The translations under genes and the position numbers were made by a program. Shown piece after piece: positions 36,388-46,675 of a stretch of DNA of 64,000 nt (positions are counted from its first letter, which is position 1; each line of letters starts with the position of its first letter). The notes beneath the pieces are model-generated. The model was not told where the DNA came from, did not search any database, and saw only the letters and a program-made list of their open reading frames with translations. Origin of the DNA: Dolichospermum sp. FACHB-1091 (GTDB lineage Bacteria > Cyanobacteriota > Cyanobacteriia > Cyanobacteriales > Nostocaceae); NCBI RefSeq assembly GCF_014697585.1, contig NZ_JACJSB010000026.1, forward strand, positions 1 to 64,000. Reading direction: 5' to 3'.

Positions 36388-37554
36388 ATGAAGCTGGCAG
36401 AAAGAGTAAGTAGGGTAACACCTTCCATCACCTTAGCCATTACAGCTAAAGCTAAGGCCATGAAGGATAAGGGTATAGATGTTTGTAGTTTTAGTGCTGG
36501 AGAACCGGATTTTGACACCCCAGCGCACATTAAAGCCGCAGCCTCAAAGGCTTTGGCTGAGGGTAAAACCAAATACGGTCCAGCCGCAGGAGAACCAAAG
36601 TTAAGGGAAGCGATCGCTCGCAAGCTAAAAAATGATAATGGTCTTAATTATAAGCCAGAAAATGTGATTGTCACCAATGGTGGTAAACATTCTCTTTACA
36701 ATTTAATTGTAGCACTGATTGATCCCGGTGATGAGGTAATTATTCCCGCTCCATACTGGTTAAGTTACCCCGAAATGGTAACTTTAGTCGGTGGGAAGTC
36801 AGTGATTGTAGAAACAGACGCTTCTACAGGGTACAAAATCACCCCAGAACAACTGAAACAGGCCATTACCCCAAAAACTAAGTTATTTGTCCTTAACTCC
36901 CCTTCCAACCCCACGGGGATGGTATACACGGCGGCGGAAATTAAGGCTTTAGCACAGGTAATAGTTGATGCAGATATCTATGTGGTTTCTGACGAGATCT
37001 ATGAGAAGATTCTCTATGACGGTGCAGAACATATCAGTATTGGGGCTTTGGGTGAGGAGATTTTTAACCGGACTTTAATTAGTAACGGTTTTGCTAAAGG
37101 TTACGCAATGACGGGTTGGCGCTTGGGTTACTTAGCCGGACCTGTAGAAATTATTAAGGCCGCTAGTACCATCCAAGGACATAGTACCTCAAATGTGTGT
37201 ACTTTTGCTCAATATGGAGCGATCGCTGCTTTGGAGGGTTCTCAAGACTGCGTAGAGGAAATGCGTCAAGCCTTCGCTAAACGTCGTCAAGTCATGTTAG
37301 ACAGACTCAACGCTATTCCTGGTTTGAGTACCGCTAAACCCGACGGTGCTTTTTACCTATTCCCAGATATCAGCAAAACCGGCTTAAAATCCCTGGAATT
37401 TTGTGACGCATTATTAGCCGAACATCAAGTTGCAGTTATTCCCGGCATAGCTTTTTGTGCTGATAATAACATTCGTCTTTCCTATGCTACGGATTTGGTG
37501 ACCATTGAAAAGGGAATGGATAGATTAGAGAAATTCGTGCTTTCTCGAATTTAG
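36388..37554 (+). CDS. aspC: Aspartate aminotransferase (class I, PLP)
   Basis: A 388-aa fold-type I aminotransferase. The PLP lysine is K237 in [20 protein letters not shown]; other fingerprints are [34 protein letters not shown] and the C-terminal arginine in NIRLSYA. It transfers amino groups between aspartate/oxaloacetate and glutamate/2-oxoglutarate; the Ib-type sequence may also accept prephenate in cyanobacteria, which cannot be decided here. Stand-alone gene starting only 159 bp from the divergent nuclease-like gene's long frame. Confidence 0.93.
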   Translation: MKLAERVSRVTPSITLAITAKAKAMKDKGIDVCSFSAGEPDFDTPAHIKAAASKALAEGKTKYGPAAGEPKLREAIARKLKNDNGLNYKPENVIVTNGGKHSLYNLIVALIDPGDEVIIPAPYWLSYPEMVTLVGGKSVIVETDASTGYKITPEQLKQAITPKTKLFVLNSPSNPTGMVYTAAEIKALAQVIVDADIYVVSDEIYEKILYDGAEHISIGALGEEIFNRTLISNGFAKGYAMTGWRLGYLAGPVEIIKAASTIQGHSTSNVCTFAQYGAIAALEGSQDCVEEMRQAFAKRRQVMLDRLNAIPGLSTAKPDGAFYLFPDISKTGLKSLEFCDALLAEHQVAVIPGIAFCADNNIRLSYATDLVTIEKGMDRLEKFVLSRI

Positions 37555-37922
37555 GTCGTCATATCTTATTTTTATAGCGGTATGGAGAACCTATAGGACT
37601 AATATTTGATTTTTGAAATCCACGTAGGGTGGGCAATGCCCACCGTAGGTAGCCTTTCTAAGGCATAGCCCTACCTACACTACTGAAAATTTTCAAATAT
37701 CATTTATTAATTCTATAGTACACAAAGGCGTAAATAAACAAACCATTCTCAATTCCTAAACAGCTTAGGAAACATTGCTTTTGACTTTTGCAGGGACGGC
37801 GTTACCCCACCCAGACTCCAGCCCTACAGAAGAAAAAAGCTATTTTCTCATGAATCAAAAATATATATTCTCTGTCAAGATAGATATCGGTTATCTATCT
37901 GTGTTCATTACTGATTATACTT
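37555..37922. other. Intergenic region with GTAGGGTGGGCAATGCCCACC hairpin
   Basis: 37623-37645 carries a GGTGGGCA/TGCCCACC palindrome of a dispersed intergenic type, with CTACCTAC sequence after it. No gene: the one open frame here (37775-37960) overlaps the start of the COP23 gene and has no supporting features. Confidence 0.5.
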
Positions 37923-38711
37923 ATGTCATTACAATCTCTGACGTTCTTATTTTTGACTAGTCTTGGCTGTTCTGTATTTTTCGGCAATGCTGTAGTTTTT
38001 GCTGAAGTTGTTGTTCCTACAATTCCATCAGGTTCTTCTACAACAGTACCTTCAGGCTCAACTACAATTCCATCAGGCTCATCAAATACTGTTCCAACTT
38101 CTACTACGGTTAATAGTGGTACAAGATTTAGTTGTCAATCTTACAATGGACAGTTTACAGTCATGTATCAGCCCCAAAGTCAACCAGGACAATATTTTGC
38201 TTGGGCTGCACCTCAAAATTTAGGCGGGGGTTGGGATGGACAAAAACGTTGTCAAGCGATCGCGTCCCGTTTAGAATTATATCGTCCTGATGGTTTACAA
38301 GAACTACAAATAGCTGTAGAAAACAACGAAAATATTATTTGTGTCACCACTGAAACCCAACCCAGTTGTCGAATTGTCTTAACAGTACCCCGTGGTAAAG
38401 ATCCCTATACAATCCGTAATAGTGTATTCCAAAATCTAACTACCGCTGATAGTGGACAACAAACTATTGCTGTTGATACCTATACTGATCGTCAAGGGAC
38501 TAATGGAGATAGTTTATACAATCTAGGACAAACACTTGCAGGTATAGGTGGTAATAATCAAGTTAGGTCTTTTAGAAGTGGAATTAATTTGAAACCATAT
38601 CTTGATCCTAAAGATGGTGGTACTGGTAGAAAATTGAGAAATGGAGTGAGAATTGGACGAAATAGCGAACGTAAAGCTCCCATTCGTCTAAATCCTGGCA
38701 GATTTCGTTAA
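37923..38711 (+). CDS. COP23 domain exported protein
   Basis: 262 aa with a signal peptide (SLTFLFLTSLGCSVFFGNAVVFA) and then a low-complexity segment of PSGS(S/T)TT(V/I) repeats at residues ~33-62. The COP23 domain (~68-200) has the cysteine pairs C...RC and C...SC and the motifs FTVMYQPQSQPGQYFAWA, GWDGQKRCQAI and TVPRGKDPYTIR. COP23 proteins are secreted or cell-wall-associated in cyanobacteria; function unknown. The C-terminus is basic (RKLRNGVRIGR). A perfect terminator follows. Confidence 0.85.
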   Translation: MSLQSLTFLFLTSLGCSVFFGNAVVFAEVVVPTIPSGSSTTVPSGSTTIPSGSSNTVPTSTTVNSGTRFSCQSYNGQFTVMYQPQSQPGQYFAWAAPQNLGGGWDGQKRCQAIASRLELYRPDGLQELQIAVENNENIICVTTETQPSCRIVLTVPRGKDPYTIRNSVFQNLTTADSGQQTIAVDTYTDRQGTNGDSLYNLGQTLAGIGGNNQVRSFRSGINLKPYLDPKDGGTGRKLRNGVRIGRNSERKAPIRLNPGRFR

Positions 38712-38758
38712 TTAGGATGATTTTATGGGTTAGGAAGAAGAAATTTCCCTATCTACTT

Positions 38759-38803
38759 CAGGCTGGTAACTCGCAATTACGATTTACCAGCCTGATTTTT
38801 TGT
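38759..38803 (+). terminator. Intrinsic terminator after the COP23 gene
   Basis: CAGGCTGGTAA and TTACCAGCCTG form an 11-bp stem with a 14-nt loop, followed by ATTTTTT. It lies 50 bp after the stop codon at 38711. Confidence 0.85.
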
Positions 38804-39119
38804 GATCTAGAACGAGTAACTTAGCTGAAGATTATGCAATAGTTAAAGTTAGCAAAGCTTTACAGAGTAAAAGTAAGTTTGGTATGACAAATTTATCAAC
38901 TCATGGTACTTTAGTACAATAATGCCCAAATATCAACAGTCTAATTATCTAAATCTAGTAAATCTAGTAAATCAACTCCTGGTTATGGATAATTTACTGT
39001 CATACATCTATACACTAACCTGAAAACAGAGTAAATTAGTAGTAGATTATCTAATCTTAACCAAAAGATAACTTATTCAAAACCTAGTCCTATTATCTTT
39101 TCAAAAGAAGTTAAAAACG
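38804..39119. other. Intergenic region upstream of the secretion cluster
   Basis: About 315 bp, AT-rich, with a short AAATCTAGT tandem repeat near 38950-38970. No ORF. It should carry the promoter of the PpiC-ABC-HlyD operon; I cannot assign boxes. Confidence 0.5.
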
Positions 39120-39854
39120 GTGACAAATCTGATCACAAGCCATAAGAATCAAGTCCTGCAATGGGGTGATCGCATCCTCCAGTCCGGTGAGGTTCTATCA
39201 TTAATGTCGGAATACCAGCTTGTTCCCGTATTAATCAAGGAAATCATCATTGATCAAGCGATCGCTGCCGCCGAAATTGTTTATACTCCAGAAGAAGAAA
39301 AACAGGTCTGTGAACAATTAGCCCAACAATATCAGGGAATAGATCAACAAGGAGAAAATTTCCAGCAGTTGAAGCTCATGGCCATGCGACAATTAAAACT
39401 AGAAAAGTTTAAAGAGGCCACTTGGGGTGGGGATTTAAACTCTTACTTCTTCCAACGTAAAACCCAACTAGATAGGGTAATTTATTCCCTGATTACCACC
39501 TCGGAAATCGGAATTGCCCAAGAAATCTACTTCCGCATCAAAGAGGGTGAACAGTCTTTTGCTGAGTTAGCACGGGAATACGCCCAAGGTCCAGAAGCTC
39601 AAACTGATGGCTTAGTAGGTCCAATAGATTTACAATCTCTGCATCCAACATTGGTGAATATCCTTTCAAGAAGCCAGCCACAGCAGTTATCACCACCAAC
39701 TCAAATTAATAATGTACTGGTAATTGTCCGCTTGGAAAAATTACTACCAGCCCAACTGGATCGTTCAATGCGGCAACGGTTGCTGAATGAAAGATTTAAT
39801 CAATGGTTACAAGCACAAATGACAGAACAAAAATGGCAAATTCAAACATCATAA
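39120..39854 (+). CDS. PpiC/SurA-type peptidyl-prolyl isomerase of a type I secretion cluster
   Basis: 244 aa from a GTG start. The N-terminal ~110 residues are a SurA-like helical chaperone part (VLIKEIIIDQAIAAAEIVYTPEE), followed by the parvulin domain (~130-225: FAELAREYAQGPEAQTDGLVGPID, with VIVRLEKLLPA). There is no signal peptide or membrane helix, so it is probably cytoplasmic. It precedes the ABC exporter by 51 bp; a PPIase-ABC-HlyD trio is a recurring cyanobacterial arrangement, and the isomerase is presumed to keep the exported substrate unfolded. Confidence 0.85.
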   Translation: MTNLITSHKNQVLQWGDRILQSGEVLSLMSEYQLVPVLIKEIIIDQAIAAAEIVYTPEEEKQVCEQLAQQYQGIDQQGENFQQLKLMAMRQLKLEKFKEATWGGDLNSYFFQRKTQLDRVIYSLITTSEIGIAQEIYFRIKEGEQSFAELAREYAQGPEAQTDGLVGPIDLQSLHPTLVNILSRSQPQQLSPPTQINNVLVIVRLEKLLPAQLDRSMRQRLLNERFNQWLQAQMTEQKWQIQTS

Positions 39855-39905
39855 ATTGCCCGCTCCTTTTGCCAATATAAATTAACATAATTAACCTCAA
39901 GAAAC

Positions 39906-42899
39906 ATGACTTATACGAAGAGTACCTTTGAAGAATTTATTGCCAGGATTCCAGGGTTTGACCAATTATCAAATGAGGAAATTAGCAAACTCTCATCACC
40001 ACAAATTTTACAGCCTTTACGTTACCGCATGGGGCAGAAAATTGTTGGCAAAGAACAATTACCTCAAAAGGTATCAATTCTTTATCAAGGCAGGGTCAGA
40101 CTACTAGGATACCCTGAAAACCAATCACCAATTAGTTTAAAAATAGTAGAACCAGGAGCGGTAATTGGGGAAATTTCTTGGTTACGTCAAATTCCTTGCG
40201 AAACAGCGATCGCCTATGAAGAGGTGATATGTTTAACCTGGAATGCAGCAGATTATTTACAATTACTATCTCGAAATTTAGCATTTACTCAGGCTCGTCA
40301 ACAAATAACTAACTTGGCGGAAGTATTTGATATCTTGAGTTTACAGATAGCACAACAACCTTTAGCCAATCATAACCTCAAAGACCTGACTCAACAGGTG
40401 TTATTAGGGTCAAAAATTCATTACTTACCACCAGGAAAAACCTATGCAACAGAATTAGAAAGTGATCGAATTTGGTTTGTAAGTAGTAGTTCTTCTCAGA
40501 GCAATTTAACCCCTGGTGATCGTTTAGAAGATGAAATCATTGAAGTTAAAGATAAACTGCCTATCCGCTTGTTGGGTATCAGTCAGAGTGATTTATCATT
40601 AATTGATAGTCCACCTCTAAAAACAGAGAAATTAGAAAATCTATTAGATGGTACTGTCACCATAGAAGAAGTTCCCTACGCAACAGAATCGGAATTTATT
40701 GGGACAAGTACATCAAAGGATTTACCAAGAAATCAAAAATATCCATTTTTTAAAGGACAGGGAGAACTTGATTCTAGTCTGGCTTGTTTTCAAATGCTAT
40801 CCAAGCATTTAGAAATTCCCTTTCGGAAAGAAGTAGTCCGCCGCTTTTTAAATGACCAAATCAAGCGTCAAGGCAGTGTATCTTTTCAACTTTGCGCTTA
40901 TTTATCAGAATCAATTGGACTCAAATCTCAGCTAAATGATTTTCCGGTTGTTTTCATTAACCGCATTCCTACCCCAGCATTAATTCGCTATCGTGACAGT
41001 TTTGCAGTTCTTTATGCCATAAATGGAAAAAAAGCCGTTTTGGGTGTACCATCTCAAGGTATTATCAACACTAGCCTTGATAAATTGCTGAAAGAATTAG
41101 AAACAGATGAAACCAACTTACAACCACGAGTTAGGGTTTTATCGGTCAGTGCGACTAAGGAAACACCTCAAGAACGGTTTGGTTTAGGATGGTTTGTTCC
41201 TTACTTATCCCGTTACCGACGGGTGCTAATAGAAGTATTTATTGCTTCCTTCTTCGTCCAATTAGCCGCCCTAGCTAATCCTCTAGTTATTCAGCTAATT
41301 ATTGATAAAGTCATCGTTCAAAATAGTATTAATACCCTAAACGTTTTAGGAGTATTACTATTAGCAGTGGGTGTATTTGAAGCGGTATTAACTACATTGC
41401 GGACTTACTTATTTGTAGATACCACCAACCGCATTGATATGAGTTTGGGGTCACAAATTATTGACCACCTATTGCGCTTACCACTGCGGTATTTTGATAA
41501 AAGGGCAGTGGGTGAATTATCCACCAGAATTAATGAACTAGAAAATATTCGTCAGTTCCTCACGGGTACGGCTTTAACAGTAGTGTTAGATGCCTTATTT
41601 TCCGTAGTTTATATAGTGGTCATGCTGTTTTACAGTTGGCAGCTAACCCTGGTAGGCTTAGGAACAATCCCTCTATTTGTGTTAGTGACATTAATTGCTG
41701 CCCCAACAGTGAGTAGACAATTAAGAAATAAAGCAGTACGTAACGCCGAAACTCAATCTTATTTAGTGGAGGTGATGTCAGGTATTCAAACAGTTAAGGC
41801 CCAAAATATCGAATTGCGATCGCGTTTTTCTTGGCAAAAAAAATATGCTAAATTTGTGGCCGCAGGTTTTAAAACCGTTATTACTTCCACATTAGCTAAC
41901 TCCACAAGTCAGTTTTTAAGCAAACTCAGCAGCTTATTAGTTTTATGGGTGGGAGCTTATTTAGTTTTAAAACAAGAACTAACATTAGGGGAATTAATTG
42001 CCTTTCGGATTATTTCTAGTTACGTTACCACTCCCATATTACGGCTGGCACAAATCTGGCAAAACTTCCAAGAAACTGGGTTATCCTTAGAGCGATTAAG
42101 CGATATTGTTGACAGCCCCCAAGAAGCAGAAATAGATAAGAATAATATTCCCCTTCCACCGATTATTGGTGGAGTCAAATATGAAAACGTTTCCTTCCGA
42201 TTTGCTGCCTCAGGACCCCTACAATTGACTAATGTTACTGTCGAATTTCCCGCAGGTCAATTTGTCGGTATTGTTGGACAAAGTGGTTCGGGAAAAAGTA
42301 CAATGATGAAATTACTGCTCAGACTTTATGACACAGAATCTGGCAGAATTTTAGTTGATGGTTACGACATTGCCAAAGTCGAACTTTATTCTCTGCGGCG
42401 ACAAATTGGTGTAGTTCCTCAAGATACCCTTTTATTTGATGGTACAGTACAGGAAAATATTGCTTTAACTAATCCTGAAGCCACAACAGAGGAGATTATT
42501 GAAGCTGCTCAAATTGCCGTTGCCCATGAATTTATTATGGGTTTACCCGAAGGCTATAATACGCGAGTTGGTGAAAGAGGATCAGCCCTTTCTGGTGGAC
42601 AAAAACAGAGAATTGCGATCGCACGTTCTGTGTTACAAAGACCTAAATTACTAGTTCTAGATGAAGCCACCAGCGCCCTAGATTATCCCACCGAAAAACA
42701 AATTTGTCTGAACTTAGCTCGCGCTTTTAAAGGTAGTACAGTCTTCTTCATTACCCACCGTTTAAATACTGTGAGTAATGCCGATACTATCGTCGTCATG
42801 GATAACAGTAGGATGATAGAACAAGGTAATCATCAAGAACTTATGGCTGCTAAAGGTCATTATTTCTACCTTTATCAACAACAGGAAGTAAATTTGTAG
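39906..42899 (+). CDS. Type I secretion ABC exporter with cNMP-binding and C39-like domains
   Basis: A 997-aa four-part protein: an N-terminal cyclic-nucleotide-binding-like domain (~15-130), a linker, a C39-peptidase-like domain (~285-410), a six-helix exporter domain (~430-710) and an ATPase domain with Walker A GQSGSGKST, signature LSGGQKQR, Walker B VLDEATSALD and ITHRL. In the C39-like part the catalytic Cys position is Ser (D289-S290-S291 in place of D-C-G) and the His position is Ser365 (RDSFAVLY), so it should not cleave leaders; this matches HlyB-type exporters. It forms an operon with the isomerase and HlyD. Confidence 0.92.
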   Translation: MTYTKSTFEEFIARIPGFDQLSNEEISKLSSPQILQPLRYRMGQKIVGKEQLPQKVSILYQGRVRLLGYPENQSPISLKIVEPGAVIGEISWLRQIPCETAIAYEEVICLTWNAADYLQLLSRNLAFTQARQQITNLAEVFDILSLQIAQQPLANHNLKDLTQQVLLGSKIHYLPPGKTYATELESDRIWFVSSSSSQSNLTPGDRLEDEIIEVKDKLPIRLLGISQSDLSLIDSPPLKTEKLENLLDGTVTIEEVPYATESEFIGTSTSKDLPRNQKYPFFKGQGELDSSLACFQMLSKHLEIPFRKEVVRRFLNDQIKRQGSVSFQLCAYLSESIGLKSQLNDFPVVFINRIPTPALIRYRDSFAVLYAINGKKAVLGVPSQGIINTSLDKLLKELETDETNLQPRVRVLSVSATKETPQERFGLGWFVPYLSRYRRVLIEVFIASFFVQLAALANPLVIQLIIDKVIVQNSINTLNVLGVLLLAVGVFEAVLTTLRTYLFVDTTNRIDMSLGSQIIDHLLRLPLRYFDKRAVGELSTRINELENIRQFLTGTALTVVLDALFSVVYIVVMLFYSWQLTLVGLGTIPLFVLVTLIAAPTVSRQLRNKAVRNAETQSYLVEVMSGIQTVKAQNIELRSRFSWQKKYAKFVAAGFKTVITSTLANSTSQFLSKLSSLLVLWVGAYLVLKQELTLGELIAFRIISSYVTTPILRLAQIWQNFQETGLSLERLSDIVDSPQEAEIDKNNIPLPPIIGGVKYENVSFRFAASGPLQLTNVTVEFPAGQFVGIVGQSGSGKSTMMKLLLRLYDTESGRILVDGYDIAKVELYSLRRQIGVVPQDTLLFDGTVQENIALTNPEATTEEIIEAAQIAVAHEFIMGLPEGYNTRVGERGSALSGGQKQRIAIARSVLQRPKLLVLDEATSALDYPTEKQICLNLARAFKGSTVFFITHRLNTVSNADTIVVMDNSRMIEQGNHQELMAAKGHYFYLYQQQEVNL

Positions 42900-42911
42900 T
42901 CAATTATTTCT

Positions 42912-42935
42912 AGGGGTTTAGCAATGCTAAACCCT
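42912..42935. other. Intercistronic hairpin between exporter and hlyD genes
   Basis: GGGTTTAGC and GCTAAACCC form a 9-bp stem with a 3-nt loop just after the exporter stop codon. There is no strong T-run, so it may attenuate or stabilise the mRNA rather than end transcription. Confidence 0.5.
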
Positions 42936-43030
42936 GTCAGTTGTTGAAATAAAATGCAACTGATAACAGAGCCAAGATCAAATAACACTCCAGTAAATAT
43001 TCAATCTAAAATCCCAAATCCCAAATTATT

Positions 43031-44626
43031 ATGACTCAAGTTAATGGTAATCGCAGCAACGGAAATGGCAACGGTAATGGTAATGGTAATGGATCATATA
43101 AAGATTCAAAAGTATTAACATCTCCCAAACCCAAAGCCAGTTCCCAACAGCCTAAAATTGACTTTAATTTCGATAATTTCGAGCAATCTGTAGTTTTACG
43201 ACAATCTCCAATCTGGTCACGAACCATCATGATCACCCTCATGGGGTTGGCTTGTTTTGGAATTACTTGGGCTTGTTTAGCCAAAATTGAGCAAGTAATT
43301 CCCGCAACGGGTCAATTAAAACCAGAAGGAACAGTCAAAGAGGTACAAGCTCCCGTTAATGGAGTGGTTAAATCAATTTATGTAAAAGATGGAGACGAAG
43401 TAAAACCAGGACAATTGTTATTAACATTTGAGTCTATTGCTACCCTAGCAGAATTAAATTCCTTGAATAAAATTCGCATAGCTTTAATTCAAGAAAACAA
43501 TATCTATCGGCGCTTAATGGGAGCAAGCAGAGGTAAAGATTCTGAAATAGAATTTTTACGCAGTCAACTACCAGGAGAAGCAGCTTTTCTGCTCAAAAGT
43601 CGCGCTTCCTTAGTAGCAGCAAATGAATTATTACGTTCTCAATTGAGAAATTCATCGGGAACACCAGAAATAGGAATTGATGAAGAACAACTACTAGCAG
43701 TTGCTAAAATAGAATTAGCGTCTCGTTCCAAAGCCGCAGATTTAGAAGTTGAAAAAACCAGAAAACAACTTTCTCAAACTAAATTTAAACTACAAGATAC
43801 TCGCAATAGTCTAACAATTCAAAGCGGAATTTTAGCCAAAATCAAAGTCTTAGCCGAAGAAGGGGGTATTTCCCAACTTCAATATCTGAATCAGCAACAA
43901 CAGGTACAAACTCTTGCAGCGGAAATATCACAATTGCAGGAAGAAGTAAAACGTCTAGAATTTGATATTGATAAAGGAAAACAGCAATTAACTAATACAG
44001 TTGCTAGTTCCGGTAAAGATATTTTGGAAAAAATAGGCAATAATAAACAACGCATTGCTGAAATTGATAGTCAGTTCATGAAGGTTATTTTAGACAATGA
44101 ACAGCGTTTGGCGGATATTAATAGCAAAATATCCCAAACAAAATTAAACTTTAAATATCAAGAACTTCGCGCTCCAGTAGGAGGAATAGTTTTTGATCTC
44201 CAGGCTAAAAATGTTGGTTTTGTTGCTAATTCCACACAAAAAATCCTACAAATTGTCCCCAAAGAAAACCTAACAGCAGAAGTTTTCATTACCAATAAAG
44301 ATATTGGTTTTGTCAAAAAAGGTATGAATGTAGATGTAAGAATTGACTCCTTTCCCTTTAGTGAATTTGGCGATATTAAAGGTAAAGTAACTAAGATTGG
44401 TTCAGATGCTTTACCTCCAGATCAAACCCATCAATTTTATAGATTCCCAGCTACAGTTAAGTTAGATAGACAACATTTGAATCTCACCAATCAAGATAGA
44501 AAGATATCCTTGCAGTCAGGGATGTCTATTACTGCTAATATTAAAGTTCGTGAAGAACGCACAGTCATGAGTTTATTTACAGAGATGTTTACCAAGCAAA
44601 TTGAAAGTTTAAATGAGGTACGTTAG
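43031..44626 (+). CDS. HlyD family membrane-fusion protein
   Basis: A 531-aa periplasmic adaptor. The cytoplasmic N-terminus has an (NG)n repeat (residues ~6-18), then one membrane helix at ~66-84 (IMITLMGLACFGITWACLA), a biotinyl/lipoyl half-motif (GVVKSIYVKDGDEVKPGQ), a long coiled-coil hairpin (~140-360), the second lipoyl half (LRAPVGGIVFDLQ) and a beta-barrel region. It bridges the ABC exporter and an outer-membrane channel. No TolC gene is in the window. It starts 131 bp after the exporter gene. Confidence 0.92.
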   Translation: MTQVNGNRSNGNGNGNGNGNGSYKDSKVLTSPKPKASSQQPKIDFNFDNFEQSVVLRQSPIWSRTIMITLMGLACFGITWACLAKIEQVIPATGQLKPEGTVKEVQAPVNGVVKSIYVKDGDEVKPGQLLLTFESIATLAELNSLNKIRIALIQENNIYRRLMGASRGKDSEIEFLRSQLPGEAAFLLKSRASLVAANELLRSQLRNSSGTPEIGIDEEQLLAVAKIELASRSKAADLEVEKTRKQLSQTKFKLQDTRNSLTIQSGILAKIKVLAEEGGISQLQYLNQQQQVQTLAAEISQLQEEVKRLEFDIDKGKQQLTNTVASSGKDILEKIGNNKQRIAEIDSQFMKVILDNEQRLADINSKISQTKLNFKYQELRAPVGGIVFDLQAKNVGFVANSTQKILQIVPKENLTAEVFITNKDIGFVKKGMNVDVRIDSFPFSEFGDIKGKVTKIGSDALPPDQTHQFYRFPATVKLDRQHLNLTNQDRKISLQSGMSITANIKVREERTVMSLFTEMFTKQIESLNEVR

Positions 44627-44964
44627 GGATTTTTAAAATCAACTATAAGGATCTAGGACTTACCCATTGAAAAGATGATCCAATCTTGTGGGATGGGCAT
44701 CCTGCCCGTCCTTGTATTATTAGCGTGGGTATCCTGCCGGTCTTTGTATTATTAGCGGGCTTTTCGGCCTGCACCACAAGAAATTTTTGGGTATTTTTTT
44801 AATTGGAAGTCTCTTAGTATGTAGTACAGAATCTTTGATAATGGTGTGTTACGCTGTCGCTAACACACCCTACCTATCTACCTATCTGTTCAAAAATCAA
44901 ATGCTAAACATCCTCTTAATTTCCTCTCATAAATTCCTGCAATTCATCGTTTCCAAAAGAACTA
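44627..44964. other. Intergenic region with degenerate repeats after hlyD
   Basis: 44690-44770 holds two diverged copies of GGGCATCCTGCCCGTCCTTGT...ATTAGCG, a common cyanobacterial intergenic repeat. 44843-44870 has GTGTGTTA...TAACACAC, the same motif as at 27687. One open frame (44787-44990) crosses these repeats and overlaps the kinase end; I do not regard it as a gene. Confidence 0.5.
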
Positions 44965-46668
44965 CTATAAATTACTGGGTATGGTTTTAAATTTATCTGG
45001 TGAACCTAGAGAATAATCATCTAATTTAAAATCAGCAAATGGTTTTTTCTCTAATCTATCTCTTAAAGCTTCATCTAATATTACACCTTCCGCTTGTTTT
45101 TTCACCCCAATAATAATAATACTGCGTTGATAGGCTGTTGAGTCTTGGTTAGCTTGACAATCTTTTCTCTGAAATTGTCCCAAATTTAATAAGCGATAAC
45201 CTTTAACACTGGGTGTATTACTAAATATCTTTTTTACTAATAATTGAATTTGTTGAGAACGTTCTAAAGCGCGACTTTGTTCGGCGGTAATATTACCTTC
45301 ACAAGAAGCTGTACCCACGGAAATAATCTCGCTGGGATTTTCCATAATTTTCTGAATACCTTCTTGTTCTAAATTAGATTTTAAGGAATCAATTGTCATA
45401 GTTTGATTATTATATTTAATTTGGTAGGTGCTGCCTAATTGCCATTTATATTCTACTGATAAAACCGCAATATTAAACTCTGCAACTCTCCCTTGACTAT
45501 CTTTCCCTTCTGCATAGGGAAAATAATCAACTTTGCCTTTTTTAACTGGTGCTTGTCCATAGTCAGCAGGTAAGGCTACAAATTTATTATCTCTAAATCC
45601 TAAAGCTACCCACCACAGTAGTAATAAGGAAACTATTAAAGCTGTAAACCAGGACAATAATGGTAATTTTTCCGGTTGTGTTTGTGGGGGAATAACAGCA
45701 TTATTAGTAGTTGTTTGATTAACTATGGCTGTTTTTTCTGTTCCGCTAATATTCACGGGTGCAGATCTATTTTCTGGTATTTGATCTGCAATTTCTGCTA
45801 ATCTTTTATAAATTTCTTGACTATTGCTAGGGCGTTGATTTACTTGGTTGGACATTAACCAATCAATCAAATCTAATAATAATGGAGAAATGTGATTTGC
45901 ATGATGTCGCCATTTTAAAATATCCAAGTTAGGATCATATAATTCTCCGGGTTGATATCCCGTTAATAAAAATACAAATGTCCGTCCTAATGCAAAAAAA
46001 TCTGATTGGGGTATAGCTTGTCCACGCATTTGTTCTATAGGACTATAACCTGACGATGAAATTGCTGTTATTCCCCCACCAGCTAGATAGGTTTTGGTAA
46101 TTTCTCTAGCTGTACCAAAGTCAATTAATACTAATTGTCCATCAGGACGAATCATAATATTTGATGGTTTAATATCTCTATGGAGATATTTTTGATTATG
46201 AACTAAAGCTATTATTTCTAATAATTGTTTTAACCAAGCTATGGCTTGAACTTCAGAAATGGGGCGGTTTTGTTGTTGCTTTAACCACTGTTCTAAATTA
46301 GGCCCTGCAATTTTTTCCATAATCAGACAATGCAGTATAAGATTATTTCTGGTTTGATAGGAAAAGTAATCTTCTGCTGCGGGAATACCAGGATGATTTA
46401 ATTGTTTTAAAACATTAAATTCTTGTTGAAATAGTGAAACTGCTTTAGGATCATTAGCTAATTCTTGTTTCAGGACTTTCAGAATTTTTGGACTATCTTG
46501 TTGATAGGCTTCGTAAATTTTACCAAATCCAGTTTTGTCACTTAATAAACGTAAAACTCGATAACGTCCGATTAATTCTAATTGAGAACCACAACTTTGA
46601 CAAAAGCGGTTTTCGTCATTATCTGGGTGGTTAGGTTGAGAACAAACTGGATTAATACAAAGGCTCAT
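44965..46668 (-). CDS. Membrane-anchored Ser/Thr protein kinase
   Basis: A 567-aa protein: a zinc ribbon (CINPVCSQ...FCQSCG, residues 4-27), a Hanks-type kinase domain (~33-300; the lysine in KILKVLK, HRDIKPSNI, IDFGTARE), a transmembrane helix at ~338-358 (LLSWFTALIVSLLLLWWVAL) and a C-terminal extracytoplasmic domain of ~200 residues. That domain has the KWQLGSTYQIKYN block and an ERSQQIQLLVKKIF segment; it looks like a sensing module but I cannot name it. Signals perceived outside would control the cytoplasmic kinase (inference). Confidence 0.88.
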   Translation of the reverse strand: MSLCINPVCSQPNHPDNDENRFCQSCGSQLELIGRYRVLRLLSDKTGFGKIYEAYQQDSPKILKVLKQELANDPKAVSLFQQEFNVLKQLNHPGIPAAEDYFSYQTRNNLILHCLIMEKIAGPNLEQWLKQQQNRPISEVQAIAWLKQLLEIIALVHNQKYLHRDIKPSNIMIRPDGQLVLIDFGTAREITKTYLAGGGITAISSSGYSPIEQMRGQAIPQSDFFALGRTFVFLLTGYQPGELYDPNLDILKWRHHANHISPLLLDLIDWLMSNQVNQRPSNSQEIYKRLAEIADQIPENRSAPVNISGTEKTAIVNQTTTNNAVIPPQTQPEKLPLLSWFTALIVSLLLLWWVALGFRDNKFVALPADYGQAPVKKGKVDYFPYAEGKDSQGRVAEFNIAVLSVEYKWQLGSTYQIKYNNQTMTIDSLKSNLEQEGIQKIMENPSEIISVGTASCEGNITAEQSRALERSQQIQLLVKKIFSNTPSVKGYRLLNLGQFQRKDCQANQDSTAYQRSIIIIGVKKQAEGVILDEALRDRLEKKPFADFKLDDYSLGSPDKFKTIPSNL

Positions 46669-46675
46669 AATAGGG

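Noticed and set aside
37775-37960. Small ORF upstream of the COP23 gene
   Set aside because: Overlaps the COP23 start in another frame and has no supporting features.
39906-44626. Exporter and leader protease for the His-rich double-glycine peptide
   Set aside because: The C39-like domain lacks the catalytic Cys and His, and the two loci are 22 kb apart.
44787-44990. Hypothetical 67-aa gene
   Set aside because: Runs across a dispersed GTGTGTTA...TAACACAC repeat and overlaps the end of the opposite kinase gene; no ribosome-binding site.
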